Positions 45,101 to 57,833 are shown, numbered from the stretch's first letter. The stretch: 64,000 bases of DNA from Balaenoptera acutorostrata (GCF_949987535.1 NC_080075.1:40643036-40707035); one strand, 5' to 3'. Translations and numbers: made by a program. The notes: generated from the sequence alone by a model not told the origin.

Positions 45101-47571
45101 TAAAGACAGGGTGCCACATTAAAAGGATCATACACCATGATCAAGTGGGATTTATCCCAGGAATGCAAGGATTCTTCAAATATGCAAATCAATCAATGTG
45201 ATAAACCATATTAACATATTGAAGGAGAAAAACCATATGATCATCTCAGTAGATGCAGAAAAAGCTTTTGACAAAATTCAACACCCATTTATGATAAAAA
45301 CCCTCCAGAAAGTAGGCATAGAGGGAACTTTCCTCGACATAATAAAGGCATATATGACAAACCCACATAGGACAAACCCACAGCCAACATCGTTCTCAAT
45401 GGTGAAAAACTGAAACCATTTCCTCTAAGATCAGGAAAAAGACAAGGTTGTCCACTCTCACCACTATTATTCAACATAGTTTTGGAAGTTTTAACCACAG
45501 CAATCAGAGAAGCAAAAGAAATAAAAGGAATCCAAATCAGAAAAGAAGTAAAGCTGTCACTGTTTGCAGATGACATGATACTATACATAGAGAACCCTAA
45601 AGATGCTACCAGAAGACTACCAGAGCTAATCAATGAATTTGATAAAGTAGCAGGATACAAAATTAATGCACAGAAGTCTCTTGCATTCCTATACACTAAT
45701 GATGAAAAATCTGAAAGAGAAATTAAGGAAACACTCCCATTTACCACTGCAACAAAAAGAATAAAATACTTAGGAATAAACCTACCTAAGGAGACAAAAG
45801 ACCTGTATGCAGAAAACTATAAGACACTGATGAAAGAAATTAAAGATGATACAAACAGATGGAGAGATATACCATGTTCTTGGATTGGAAGAGTCAACAT
45901 TGTGAAAATGACTCTACTACCCAAAGCAATCTACAGATTCAGTGCAATCCCTATCAAACTACCAATGGCATTTTTCACAGAACTAGAACAAAAAATTTCA
46001 CAATTTGTATGGAAACACAAAAGACCCCGAATAGCAAAAGCAATCTTGAGAAAGAAAAATGGAGCTGGAGGAATCAGGCTCCCAGACTTCAGACTATACT
46101 ATAAAGCTACAGTAATCAAGACAGTATGGTACTGGCACAAAAACAGAAATATAGATCAATGGAACAGGATAGAAAGCCCAGAGATAAACCAAAGCACATA
46201 TGATCACCTATTTTTGATAAAGGAGGCAAGAATATACAATGGAGAGACCTAAATATAAGGCCAGACACTATCAAACTCTTAGAGGAAAACATAGGCAGAA
46301 CACTCTATGACATAAATCACAGCAAGATCCTTTTTGACCCACCTCCTAGAGAAATGGAAATAAAAACAAACAAATGGGACCTAATGAAACTTAAAAGCTT
46401 TTGCACAGCAAAGGAAACCATAAACAAGACGAAAAGACAACCCTCAGAATGGGAGAAAATATTTGCAAATGAAGCAACTGACAAAGGATTAATCTCCAAA
46501 ATTTACAGGTAGCTCATGCAGCTCAATTTCAAAAAAACAAACAACCCAATCCGAAAATGGGCAGAAGACCTAAACAGACATTTCTCCAAAGAAGATATAC
46601 AGATTGCCAACAAACACATGAAAGAATGCTCAACATCACTAATCATTAGAGAAATGCATATCAAAACTACAAGGAGGTATCACCTCACACCAGTCAGAAT
46701 GGCCATCATCAAAAAATCTACAAACAATAAATGCTGGAGAGGGTGTGGAGAAAAGGGAACCCTCTTGCACTGTTGGTGGGAATGTAAATTGATACAGCCA
46801 CTATGGAGAACAGTATGGAGATTCCTTTGAAAACTAAAAATAGAAGTACCATATGACCCAGCAATCCCACTACTGGGCATATACCCTGAGAAAACCATAA
46901 TTCAAAAAGAGTCATGTACCATAATATTCATTGCAGCTCTATTTACAATAGCCAGGGCATGGAAGCAACGTAAGTATCCATCGACAGATGAATGGATAAA
47001 GAAGATGTGGCACATATATACAGTGGAATATTACTCAGCCATAAAAAAAAAACCAAAACTGAGTTATTTGTAGTGAGGTGGATGGACCTAGAGTCTGTCA
47101 TACACAGTGAAGTAAGTCAGAAAGAGAAAAACAAATACCATATGCTAACACATATATATGGAATCTAAAAAAATTTAAAAATGGTTCTGAAGAACCTAGG
47201 GGCAGGACAGGAATAAAGACACAGACGTAGAGAATGGACTTGAGGACATGGGGAGGGGGGAAGGGTAAGCTGGGACGAAGTGAGAGAGTGGCATGGACAT
47301 ATATACACTACCAAATGTAAAATAGATAGCTAGTGGGAAGCAGCCACCTAGCACAGGGAGATCAGCTAGGTGCTTTGTGACCACCAAGAGGGGTGGGATA
47401 GGCAGGGTGGGAGGGACACACAAGAGGGAGGAGATATGGGGATATATGTATATGTATAGCTGATACACTTTGTTATAAAGCAGAAACTAACACACCATTG
47501 TAAAGCAATTATACTCCAATAAAGATGTTTAAAAAATAAATAAATAAATAAAAAATAAAGACAGGGTGCCA
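45101..47571 (+). mobile_element. 5'-truncated 2.4 kb L1, 16 bp TSD
   Basis: The body at 45117-47555 starts in the RT domain and runs through ORF2 to a 3' UTR with 'attatactccaataaagatg' and a (TAAA)n tail. Perfect duplication 'taaagacagggtgcca' at 45101-45116 and 47556-47571. The RT motif 'LFADDMILY' is intact near 45560. The 256-codon frame 45482-46252 is the longest remaining piece. ORF2 is broken by a short local duplication at about 45357-45385 and by a deletion of roughly 110 bp near 46240 relative to copy A. It has a different 3' UTR subfamily from copy A. Confidence 0.95.
45117..47170 (+). pseudogene. L1 ORF2 fragment, disrupted
   Basis: C-terminal half of the reverse transcriptase plus the C-terminal region. 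Frames seen: 45198-45413, 45482-46252, 46516-46830. The endonuclease domain is absent because of 5' truncation. Compared with ORF2 at 23.0-25.0 kb, DNA corresponding to about 24000-24115 is missing near 46240. Confidence 0.9.
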
Positions 47572-49143
47572 AATAGAAGGGCTCTGGCCAGATCAAATGA
47601 TAGATTCCACCAAATGGAGTTACTAGAGGAGCTCGATATGGTTCACATCTGTTGACTGTTCTCGTGTGAATCTCCTCCACTTGTGCGAACTATTCATATC
47701 TTTGATCATTTGTCAAGATGTATTTTTCATTATAAACTTATACATTTTCCTAATGGTTTTAGAAATACAACCTTGTAACTATTTTAAAATTTTAGGATGG
47801 CATCAACAAGAGTATAGGAGAACTACTATGTTCAAGGAGTTGTTCTGGGTGCTATGAAAAGTTCAGAGGGCTGCATCACTATAGAGAATTCAGTTTCTAA
47901 TGGGGTTGAACAACATAAATAAGAAATGAAATAATAAAAGGCTGGACAATAGCAGCTCCTCAACTATGCAGACCACATTCTTAAGAACGCTGATGCAGGA
48001 GGACTTGTGGTTCAAGAACTTAAATCCTTATGGTGGAAACCACGTTAGGGGAAATGTTTGGAGTAAACCTCTGTAAGCTGTTAGAACTATGTTTTCTTGT
48101 ACTAAAATAAATATAACTTTTATACATCTTACCTTAGTAATCATGACTACTCTATGGATAGTCAACCATTTACCATTTCATACTCACTAGCAAGATACCT
48201 TTCAGGACCTTCTTTTCTGCATTTTCAATAAGATATTTATAAACCATTTTACAGAATTGATAAAAGTATCCATAGTGAGAAGAATTCTTTCTGGAGTTGG
48301 TCCTCCTCTGAATGTTCACGTCCTTTCTTATTTTGTGACTTGGTGGTTTCTGTCAGACACACTATTGCCCTGTCCATATTGCTTACATGCCAAGGGCTTT
48401 CTACTATAAGTATCTGCGACTCTGCCTGAGGCTTTTTCCAGCTGCAGGGGCAGACTTGGTCGGGAGCACGCTGGAAGTGCTGGGGACTTAATGTCTCCTG
48501 GAGCAAAAGAGAGTTGGTGGGAAAAGCACCAGTTCTCACCCCTCAGGTGGGACAACTCAGAGGCAGGGGCTGCAAGTGTCCCAGAGGTCTCTAGAGGCAG
48601 GGGGCCCCCACTGACCACAGCAGTAATATGTTCATTAACACTTTGTATTGACTTCCTAGGATAACATCTAAGCAAACAACTTGCATTAAAATCCTCGTTT
48701 TAGGGAGAACCAAGCCTAACATGAAATTTGACTTCTATCTCCTGGATTCTGCCTCCTAAATACCTGGATCCCAGAGCAATGTTGGAGGCTTTAGATGGAA
48801 AAACCTTTGAGAATTGATCACCCATAATACCCAGAGTTTTGCAGCCCTGCATCTGCTTATGGTAACTTCATGCCAGCACATGCATTTCTCCCCTTGTCCT
48901 CCTGAAGAAAACCACAGGAGGTACTTCCAAAGCCCAGGATTATTACCTCTTGTCTCCCTTGGTCTGCCTCAGTCTTCATTTCAAAAATCTCTCCTTTAGT
49001 TTCTCTGCTTAAGTTTCTTTGCAAGTTTCAACCTTCATTTCTCTCTTTCCCAGCTACCCATGGAAGGAGTGATCTGCAATTTACATATACCAGGACTAAA
49101 ATTCTATAGTCACTGATAAAATATAAATCTGTATGTACTGAAT
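47572..49143. other. Single-copy DNA
   Basis: No gene recognised. Minus-strand frames 48249-48539 and 48328-48675 overlap in a slightly GC-richer patch but have no domain. A weak MIR/L2-like word occurs near 47836-47860. Confidence 0.4.
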
Positions 49144-49260
49144 AAGAATTATGCCAATTGAACATCAATATATATCAATATATCAATAACTTTATCAATA
49201 ACTTTTTAATATATCAATAACTTCTTTAAAAAGTCAATATAAAAAAAAAAGAATTATGCC
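49144..49260 (+). mobile_element. 93 bp AT-rich retroposed insertion with 12 bp TSD
   Basis: 'aagaattatgcc' occurs at 49144-49155 and 49249-49260. The insert between consists of imperfect 'atatcaataactt' units and ends in about ten A residues. Poly(A) plus TSD indicates L1-type retroposition of a very short template. The source of the body is unknown to me; a repeat-expanded L1 3' end is possible. Confidence 0.7.
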
Positions 49261-49286
49261 TAAGAGAATGTCATGGTTAGGGAATT

Positions 49287-50101
49287 TAAAATGGTATATC
49301 ATCCTCACCAGTCAGAATGGCCATCATTAAAAAGTCTACAAATAACAAATGCTGGAAAGGGTGTGGAGAAAAGGGCACACTCCTACACTGTTGGTGGGAA
49401 TGTAAATTGGTACAACTGCTATGGAAAACAGTATGGAGGTTCCTCAAAAAACTAAAACTAGAGTTGCCATATGATCCAGCAATCCCAGTCCTGGGCATAT
49501 ATCCAGAGAAAACCATACTTTGAAAAGATACATGTACCCGAATGTTCATAGCAGCACTATTCACAATAGTCAAGACATGGAAATAACCTAAATGTCCATC
49601 GACAGAGGAATGGGTAAAGATGACATGGTACGTATACTCAGCCATAAAAAAGAATGAAATAATGCCATTTACAGCAACATGGATGGACCTAGAGATTATC
49701 ATACTAGGTGAAGTAAGTCAGAAAGAAAAAGACAAATACCAAATGATATCACTTATATGTGGAATCTAAAATATGACGCAAATGAACTTATCTATGAAAC
49801 AGACTCACAGACATAGAGAACAGACTTGTGGTTGCCAAGCTGGAGGAGGGTGGGGGAGGGATGGATTGGGAGTTTGGGGTTAGCAGATGCAAACTATTAT
49901 ATATAGAATGGATAAACAACAGGGTCCTGCTGTATAGCACAGGGAACTATAGTCAATATCTTAAAATAACCTACAGTGGAAAAGAATCTGAAAAAGAATG
50001 TATATATATGTATAACTGAATCACTCTGCTGCATTGCAGAAATTAACACAACATTGTAAATCAACTATACTTGAATAGAATAAATTTTAAATATGGTATA
50101 T
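49287..50101 (+). mobile_element. 5'-truncated L1
   Basis: The body at about 49300-50087 starts in the ORF2 end ('cagtcagaatggccatcatt') and has the 3' UTR type 'gataaacaacagggtcctgc' and 'ttgtaaatcaactatactt'. Flanks 'taaaatggtatat' (49287-49299) and 'taaatatggtatat' (about 50088-50101) are a likely diverged TSD. Confidence 0.9.
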
Positions 50102-50174
50102 TGAAAAGGAACTAGAAATACAACCTGAGTAATCAGGGAAGGCTTCGCAGAGAAGGTTGGGACTGCTGATCTAG

Positions 50175-50275
50175 TCCTGTCACCCATTTCACAGATGAAG
50201 AGACTAAGATCCAAGAGATTAAGTGACTGACTCAGGGGTTTTATTACAGTTTACGAGTGGTGAGCTGCCCCTCAT
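50175..50275 (+). repeat. MIR fragment
   Basis: 'cacccatttcacagatgaag', 'agactaagatccaagagatt' and 'aagtgactgactcag' follow the MIR 3' part. Confidence 0.65.
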
Positions 50276-53200
50276 TTTCAACGCTTCAATCCCCTCTGTG
50301 CTCCACCCCATGCTGCCCCACTCATCATTTGTCCAGGGGCAGCCTCTGCCTTTGTCTTTTGTTGGTCTTGAAATTTGCCACGAGGATGAACAAGTCCTGG
50401 AAAAGGATGAGAACAAATAGCATATTCTCCTAAGCACTCTCCACACTGCACAGTTGTCCTAAGAGGGTTTTGATATGGATTGAACATTTTGTTTGTTTTA
50501 AATCTTGGAAAAAATTCTAGTTGCATGGAATTTTTCTCCAGGATTAATCATGAGTAGCGTATTCTTTAGCCTCGTTCTTTGGGGAAGCAGAAAACAAAAT
50601 ACCCATTGTAGGCCCCCTTTGTTTAAACCCAGGGACTAATGACACTGTTCACCCCTCCCACTGAGCAGCCTTCAGGCATTGGTCTCTCTGGAGAGCCCTG
50701 AGTACCCGGGGTGCTGAGTAAGCCCTTCCTCAACCCAAACTTGATTGCAAGGAGACAATTCCTCTGACTGTTTATCCTTGAGCTTAGTCATATCAAATAT
50801 TCTCAACAAGTTCTTCCAATTTCTGTTTTTAGAATAAAAATAAAAAGACCAGCACATTCCTTTTATGTTTGTGCAAATGAAGCAGAGGCAAGAAGATGGG
50901 GAAACTCTAGCAGAAGCCTTTAGTTGTGTAACTTGAGTAATTTCCTACTGAAGTCCTAAAAGATGAATTAAAGTAATATATTTACTTTGTTTCACATTTC
51001 AAGATTGTATTTTTAGTATTTTCTACAGGCTGTGGAATCAATATTCTAAGAACCAGTCTGTCTTTACCAACCTCTGTTAATAGTGATGCAGACGTAATTT
51101 GGGGATCCACTAAAAATACAACTTTCTTTTCCTATTATGCTTTGTTTTAAAGGGGCCATCATTAGCTCACTTACTGTTCACTATAGAACATGTTATTCAC
51201 CATAAAGTCATTTAATTAAAAAGATAATTTCCCATAATGTGAAATTTCAGGCAACTCAACGTCAGCTGAGAGATACCCTGACAGTAATATTACGCACACT
51301 GCACTGCACTGATTCATGTTTGACTCAGATCTAATTGGGCATGTCTCACTACAGAAAACACTCTTTTTCTGCAAAGATTTTTAGGACCTGGAGTGTGTAC
51401 TGCTGCAGGGTGTGGCTGTATGATATCAAATAAGGCCCCCAGCCTGCCTCCGAATCCGCTTTGTACCTAGTATATGTGTCCCCAACTAAAAAATGAATGT
51501 AATCTCTATTCCATTCCCCCCCTCCCTAAGATTTCCCCACCACCAGGGTCCCTGCTACTTCTCCAGCAAGAGAATCACTGTAGGAAAATATTAGAGCCTC
51601 TAGAAAACCAGGGGTACCTAAAGGAAAAGAGGGAAGGAAATATATGAAGCAGGAACAGCTTGGGGGAGCTGTTTCCAGGAGCAAACATCCAGCCAGAGAT
51701 GGGCCTTCATTTTGGTAACCAACCCCTTGAAAGCAAATCGCAAATATAAAAAAGAGGGGGGGGGGAAACTTGTAGGAAAGTACAGTGATCATCTGTTATT
51801 CTTATCTTAGTGTGGTTTGGTTCAGTCAGAGCGCTTTCCTTCTTATAAACGAGCAGCACCAAGAAGATGGACTTTGTTTGCTGGGGAAAGAAAAGTAGAT
51901 AATTCTGAAACATGGTACCTTCTGGAAGTGGGTCAGGGGTGTGTGTGAATACAGTGAGGGCACAGGACACTCTAGGAGAGGTAGAAAGGAGGTAGAAAAA
52001 TTGCCCAAAGCGAACATCACTAATTTCAACATGTGGCCTAAGAAAAGTCAATTCTTTCCTTCTCTTCCTGCTCCTTTATCTCCTCCTCCTGTTCTCCTTT
52101 CTCCTCCCATTTGAGATTTGAGCCAGTAGCCCTTGCTCCAGGAACAAGAATTTAAACCAATATTATTAGTAGGAGAATTTAGCAGCATTGTTCGTTAAGT
52201 CTGGCTTTTCTGGGAGTATGCTATGAAACCTGATTGCCGTAATAGCTCATTATAATAATAATATTATTAATGACTAACAATTAATAATTATAATAACTAT
52301 TATTGTCATTCTCTTCCTCCCCCCCATCATCAAAGCTTCTTTGGGGAATTTCATGCTAAGTTCCAAATTTTGTACACTGCAGCTCGCAGGCTGGACAATG
52401 AAAGGATTCGAGGATAGTGGGCAAACAGGCAGGGTGTTGGATATAGGTGTTAGGCTGGGCCCTGTACCTCAGGGTCAGGCCAAGAAGGTGAGTGGATTCT
52501 GAAATCTGGTCTGTGCTCTGCTCTCCAGGCTGAACATCTTGGCTCATAGCAGCATCTGCAAGGAAGATGGGACCTCTTTTCTCATCTGCACACAGCCTAT
52601 TGGCTGGGCATGGCCCTGAGCCTAAGACAAGCCTAGCGCTGATCACCAGAGTCAAGAAGAGCATGCACAGGAAATGCTAAGCCTCTTTAAAGGAGTTCCA
52701 AAACCATAATTTGGGGCTGTTAAGGCCAAGCATTTTGGGGAATGGTAAGGAGGAGATGCACAATCAAGTGTTTAGGTTAAAGACTGTGACTTCCTTTCTT
52801 GCTGCTCTCAGGCAATTTTCACTACCTTACCTTCATCTCTGGTGTCTTCAAAGTACTCCTTGGCTTGCGCCATTAATACTTTTCATAAGATTTTTAGAAA
52901 TTCAGTTTGGTCGTCTGCTGTGTCCTATCTGTATTGAATAAGCTCTTAGAATTTCCTCTTTATCTCCATATACCTCTTTAATTTTCTTATCTTTAATAAC
53001 TAAAGTAAAATTTGGTCCTTTAACAAGTAATCAGATTTGCTTGATTCTTGATTTGACCTGCGACCTCTTTAAGCAAAACTTGTTAGAAAGTGAGTTAGAG
53101 TGTGGCTCATTAGTCTGGAGACTGTGAGGGATGTTACAGCTGCTGTAGCGAGACAAGCAGGCTTTGTCTGCATTGAATCGCAGCAGAGTCTCATGCTCTT

Positions 53201-53590
53201 CCTTGCTCTGTATTTAGCACTTCATCTTTATCTAATCTTTAACAAAGCAGAGTCTGTGCAGGCAGTCTGTGGTAAGCATAGTGAATCAGCCTATCCTTCT
53301 GGAGGGTGGCAGCGGTGAAGAATGTCTAAATATTTATTTCAAATATAATCTATCCTATAGTCCTCCACATCCAAAAATTTTCCAGTTTAAAATATCTGTG
53401 ACCCTATAAATCACATGGCTTTTGTTATAAGAGACCAACTTATTGGGCTCAAGTGTCACGATCACTGCCAATCTGGTGCAAACCACACAGCTGGCCCTCC
53501 TCGGGATAACACAGAGACGGAAGACTGCTGTGAGCAGGATTGTCACATATGATTGTGCATAGCGGTGGGGGTCCCCGGTGGCGCGGATGG
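50276..53590. other. Long single-copy stretch
   Basis: 3.3 kb with no recognised transposon. Features seen: a G10 run at 51756-51765; a CT-rich tract near 52055-52107; an AT-rich (ATA/TAAT)n patch near 52250-52305. Open frames (for example 51707-52051 minus, 52356-52664 minus) lack motifs. Positions 51120-51420 are unusually free of low-complexity sequence and could be conserved non-coding DNA. Confidence 0.4.
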
Positions 53591-53594
53591 CTAT

Positions 53595-53990
53595 GAATGG
53601 AGGTGCAGTAGATTGAAGGGACTAAGTTTTCTACAGTAACAAATAGTCCCAAAGTCTAAGTAAGTGGCTCAACACAACAAAAGTTGTTTGCTTGTGCCAA
53701 ATGTCCAGCGCGGGTCAGCAGGGGGATCCAGGGGGAGCTAATCCATCTCATCATGTGCTTTTACAATTTCCTCAGCAGGGAGAAGAAAATATAGGGAATC
53801 ATACACTGGCCCTTAAAGCCTCTGATTGCAAGTGACATGTCATTTATGTTTCTATTTCCTTGGCCAAAGCAAGTCACATGTTCACACCTAATTACAAAGG
53901 AGGCAAAGAAGTGCGATCTTACCACATATCCAGAAGGAGAAGAGAATGGGAATACTTGGAACAATCCTCATGGCTACCACCACGGTCCCA
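53595..53990 (-). repeat. MaLR-like LTR, antisense, degraded
   Basis: On the plus strand 'cagtaacaaatagtcccaaa', 'gtggctcaacacaacaaaag' and 'aagcaagtcacatgttcaca' keep the order of a MaLR-type LTR in reverse complement, similar in plan to 1450-2010. Family uncertain. Confidence 0.5.
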
Positions 53991-54555
53991 TTTGGAAGGG
54001 CTCAGTGCCACCTTTGTGTTCTAGTAGTTCTCAACTGAGATCAGGAAAAATGATTTTCACATTTATATGTCTGGTAACCACCTCTTAACTCAAGCACCTT
54101 ATTTCCAGACATAGGTTTTATGGACAATTATCTAGAAAGAAAAGCAGTAAGTTCTAACTCTTCCAGCAGGTTCACTATATTTTCATGTTTAAACTATAGA
54201 ATTCCATAAAACACAGACACCATCATTGAGAAATAGCATAAGGGAGAGACTGATTCTCAGAGGCTTCAGAAATAAAACATGCCTCCAGGTAGTGGACACT
54301 AACTAATTGTCTGAAGGGCCTCCTCTTTCTGAGTACTGCCCTTCCTTCCCACATTCGAGTCACATATTGAAGGTAGTGAGAATCTGGCAGCCATTCTGTT
54401 CAACATGACCCTCTCTCCAAGACAGAGCATACCGAGTCAGAATGGACATCTGACCAAAGCTGGGCCACAGTCTCTTTCCTAGAAATTTGGTGTTTGGACT
54501 AATATAACACTAACAGGAAACAAGAACTTTGGCTAATTGTTCTGGGTTATCTGTT
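53991..54555. other. Single-copy DNA
   Basis: No gene or repeat recognised. Confidence 0.35.
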
Positions 54556-54925
54556 GATTGGAGAGATAACTGAGACAGTTAGCGCTCACTAACTATCCAT
54601 GTGATCCTCTCCATTTCCCAGTTTCCCCTGCAGTTAGATTGAGGCCATGGGACTAAGTTCTGGCCAATGGGAAATGGACAGAAGTGATATAAGCCATTTT
54701 GGGGGCTTCACTGTTGAAAACAACCCTCGTATCACTCCACTTTGTTTCCCCACCACAGTGACCTTGGAGGCCACATGTTAAAGATGATGCAGCTGTAAGA
54801 TGGAGAAAGGCTACCCATCCCATAGAAAATTATGCCATGAGTGAGGAAAAAAAATCTTTATAGCTTAGGATTTCTTTCTTTCTTCAGCAAAGCCTAGACT
54901 ATCCTGACTAACATAGAACCAACAC
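54556..54925 (+). repeat. MaLR-like LTR, sense, degraded
   Basis: 'ccatgggactaagttctggc', 'caatgggaaatggacagaag', 'gtgaccttggaggccacatg' and the end '...ctatcctgactaacata' follow a mammalian solo LTR consensus that I recognise but cannot name with certainty. Confidence 0.45.
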
Positions 54926-56475
54926 AGGAGTGGTCTCATTCGGCCAGGAAGTAAAGAAAAGCTGACCTGCGAAGGGGGAGAAAAATGATGTACACAAGTA
55001 GAGGGGAGCACAGTTGAGAAAAAGAGTCACTGGGTCATTCTAATTCCTGGTTCCAATCTCTTCTTGAGGGTAAATCACAATTTTATCCTTGGCTTCTGTG
55101 ATCCCCTTGTCTCCTTATTACAGTAAATCTTCTGGTTTTATTAAGCTTCTACCAAAGAGTTTCTGTCCTTTGCAACCAAAAACAGTTATAACTAATACCT
55201 CTCATATCTCATTGCTTCAGGTTATGCTTTACTCATTCTACAATGAAAACAACTAATGTAGTATAGATAACAGAGAGGTCTTGTGTTTGAAGCACTACAC
55301 TGTTATGAATAAAAGATTTTATTCAAGTTAACAAGTTAATAGGTATTGTTCTGACTTAGATTTCTAATTCTTTCATTCCAGAAATGCCAAGAACTACAGC
55401 ATTAATCTTGTCCAGATGTAATCCACAGTATAGTCAACCCTTAAGACACAATTCCAAAACTACAGATCTTGTTTATTGATCCAAAATTTAAACAGTGGTG
55501 GGCAATCTCTTCAGTTTTATTGGTTACAAATGGCCAGCTGACAAGTTACTCAACTTCTGCAATTAGAGTAAAATTCTAGGGCTATCAAGAAAGGGTTGCT
55601 TGTTCAAGAAGAACAGCTAAGGAATTGATTGGCTCTTCAGAACCTGTGCCAACTTCCTTTCTGCAGGTGGGCTGGATAGTGGATACTTTTTATAAAAGGA
55701 AAGCCATCATCTTAGGAAGAAAAACTCTTTCTCTGCCATGAACAGGCTGAATGCAATCACAGAAACTGCAGACAAAAGAGCTTTTGATGACAGATACTGC
55801 TGATGCCTGATGCCTTCAAAGGCATTCCAGGAAAGGTGAAGGAATAATTATGATTAACAATAACTCATGCTTCTTCCAGGATGTTACTCATTGGACCAAT
55901 GGATCACTTGAGAAATATGTCAGTGAGTTAAGCTCATATTTAATTTGGCAAAAAGATCCCAGGTCCCCAGGTTCTTTGCACTGAACTGAGTAAACCCCAA
56001 ATGGATACATACTGGGGGAGAAGTAAAGGCAGGAGAGCTTGATAATAAAAAACAGAATTTGCTCCTTCAGTCTCCCCATCCACCACCTCGTGCCATATAT
56101 CTGAGCAAAATGAAATTATCAAGGCCAATGAAGAAAATCTTAAGCACACCCTTCAGAAGGATAAAGGACCCAGATGATAGAGAAAGGCAGGAACACCAGT
56201 AGGAAGTCTAATAACTCACCAAGTATCTGAAACAACATGAACTTATAAGTTTGTATTGCAACTTATACAATAATGGTGTCAAAAAAATGGAGGTTGGACT
56301 GAATGGTGTAAGATCTTATTTAAAATTCCATGATGAAAGGACTATGTGGACTGGTGTAGCTCAAGGGCCAAATGTGGCCATTGATTAAATTTATCCTATG
56401 ATAATGGCATTGACATTCATTGTTTTATTTTATTTCTTACTGTATCACGTATTCAGAAGAGTTTATTAAAATATA
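54926..56475. other. Single-copy DNA
   Basis: No gene or repeat recognised in about 1.5 kb. Short frames only. Confidence 0.4.
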
Positions 56476-56775
56476 GACCCAGTTTAAAGAAGAATAAAAA
56501 CCCAATACCCATCTACTCACCACCTTGCCTAGTTTAAGAATAAAATATTAACAGTACCTTATCAGATCCCTGCACCTACCCCAGTTGCATCCTCCTCTGC
56601 CTACTCCCCCTCAGTAGCCACCCAGAGTTTACTACTACTTTGTACTTTGTGTTAGTCATTCCTGCTTTCTTTATGGTCTTACCACCAATATTTATATACC
56701 CAAACAACACACTGTTTAGTTTTGAAAATTCTGCAGCTACATAAAGACAGACCAAAGTTACACTATTAATCGAAA
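56476..56775 (-). mobile_element. Ancient antisense L1M fragment
   Basis: 'cccaatacccatctactcac', 'agtttaagaataaaatatta' and 'acacactgtttagttttgaa' match a well-known antisense stretch of ancient L1M 3' sequence. The minus frame 56576-56860 is not coding. Confidence 0.55.
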
Positions 56776-57458
56776 ACTCAAGGATGCATGCAACAGAATC
56801 CCTTGATGTGAACTTCCTTGAGAGTTCATAAGAGCCCTTTCTGAGCAAGTCAGTGGGCAAGGTAGTAAGCTAGTCTTAGTAAACTCTGCAGAGTCAGGGC
56901 ATCTGGCAAGGCCACCAGGTGAGCATGGTGTTGGAGTCAGGCAGAAATATGGTCAGAGGGTATGAGATGGACTATTTTCTACCTTATCCCCAGCTCTCAG
57001 ATATAGGTTTAAGCAGAAGGTTTGATGAGATGAAATGAATGTCTTCAGCTGATTCAGGCAGCAGGGCATGGAAAACAGAGCAGGAACTTCATCAACAAAT
57101 GGTCATGACACAGATAAGAATCTGGGCAAGGTTCATTCAAGCCTTCTGTCCTCAGGTTGAAAAAGAGGGTTAAACAGCAGTGGAAACTTTTATGACAGCC
57201 ACCAGCATGTCTGTCTCTTGAATTGCATGCTCCTGTCTGGGAGAATTGTCCTCTATGTCTGTTGACAGCTATCCTGGAATCTCCCTTCTCTGTCCTCATG
57301 GGAATTCCCTTTGCCTTTCTCCTGAGTTGGATCAACTGTTTCCTGTATCCAGGACTGGAATGCTTAATTTGTGGGGCCTGGTGAAAAATGAAAATGCAGA
57401 GTCTCTTGTTTGAAAAATTATTAAGAATTTCAAGATGGCAACAGCAGAGCATTAAACC
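56776..57458. other. Single-copy DNA
   Basis: No repeat is recognised. The minus-strand frame of 132 codons at 57054-57452 has no motif I know and no promoter context, so I do not call it. Confidence 0.35.
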
Positions 57459-57473
57459 AAGTATGGGGCTCTT

Positions 57474-57669
57474 GGGACTTCTCTGGTGGTCCAGTGGTTA
57501 AGACCACTCCTTCCAATGCAGGGGGTGTGGGTTTGATCCCTGGTGAGGAGGCTAAGATCCCACATGCCTTGTGGCCAAAAAACCAAAACATAAAACAGAA
57601 GCAATATTGTAACAAATTCAATAAAGACTTTAAAAATGGTCCACATCAAAAAAATCTTAAAAAACACAA
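57474..57669 (+). mobile_element. Older CHR-family SINE, short form
   Basis: Head 'gggacttctctggtggtcca', B-box remnant 'gggtttgatccc', then the A-rich tail directly after the tRNA-like part. Target duplication 'aagtatggggctctt' (57459-57473) and 'aagtatggggtcctt' (57670-57684), differing by two transitions. It is older than the CpG-rich SINEs. Confidence 0.85.
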
Positions 57670-57688
57670 AAGTATGGGGTCCTTCTCT

Positions 57689-57818
57689 CTCTCTCTCTTT
57701 TTTTTTTTTTTGCTATGCCATGCAGCTTGTGGGATCATAGTTCCCTGACCAGGAATTGAACCTGGGCCGCAGCAGTGAAAGCCTGAAATCCTAACCACTA
57801 GGCCACCAGGGAACTTCC
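57689..57818 (-). mobile_element. Antisense CHR-family SINE, convergent with its neighbour
   Basis: On the plus strand it begins with (CT)n-T15 (the tail) and ends 'ccaccagggaacttcc', the reverse complement of the SINE head. Target duplication 'atggggtccttctct' (57674-57688) and 'atggggcccttctct' (57819-57833). It inserted into the 3' flank of the SINE to the left. Confidence 0.88.
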
Positions 57819-57833
57819 ATGGGGCCCTTCTCT

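Noticed and set aside
53567..53592. 'ccccggtggcgcggatggct' looks like a CHR SINE head
   Set aside because: No B box, body or tail follows and there is no TSD. Chance similarity, or too short to support.
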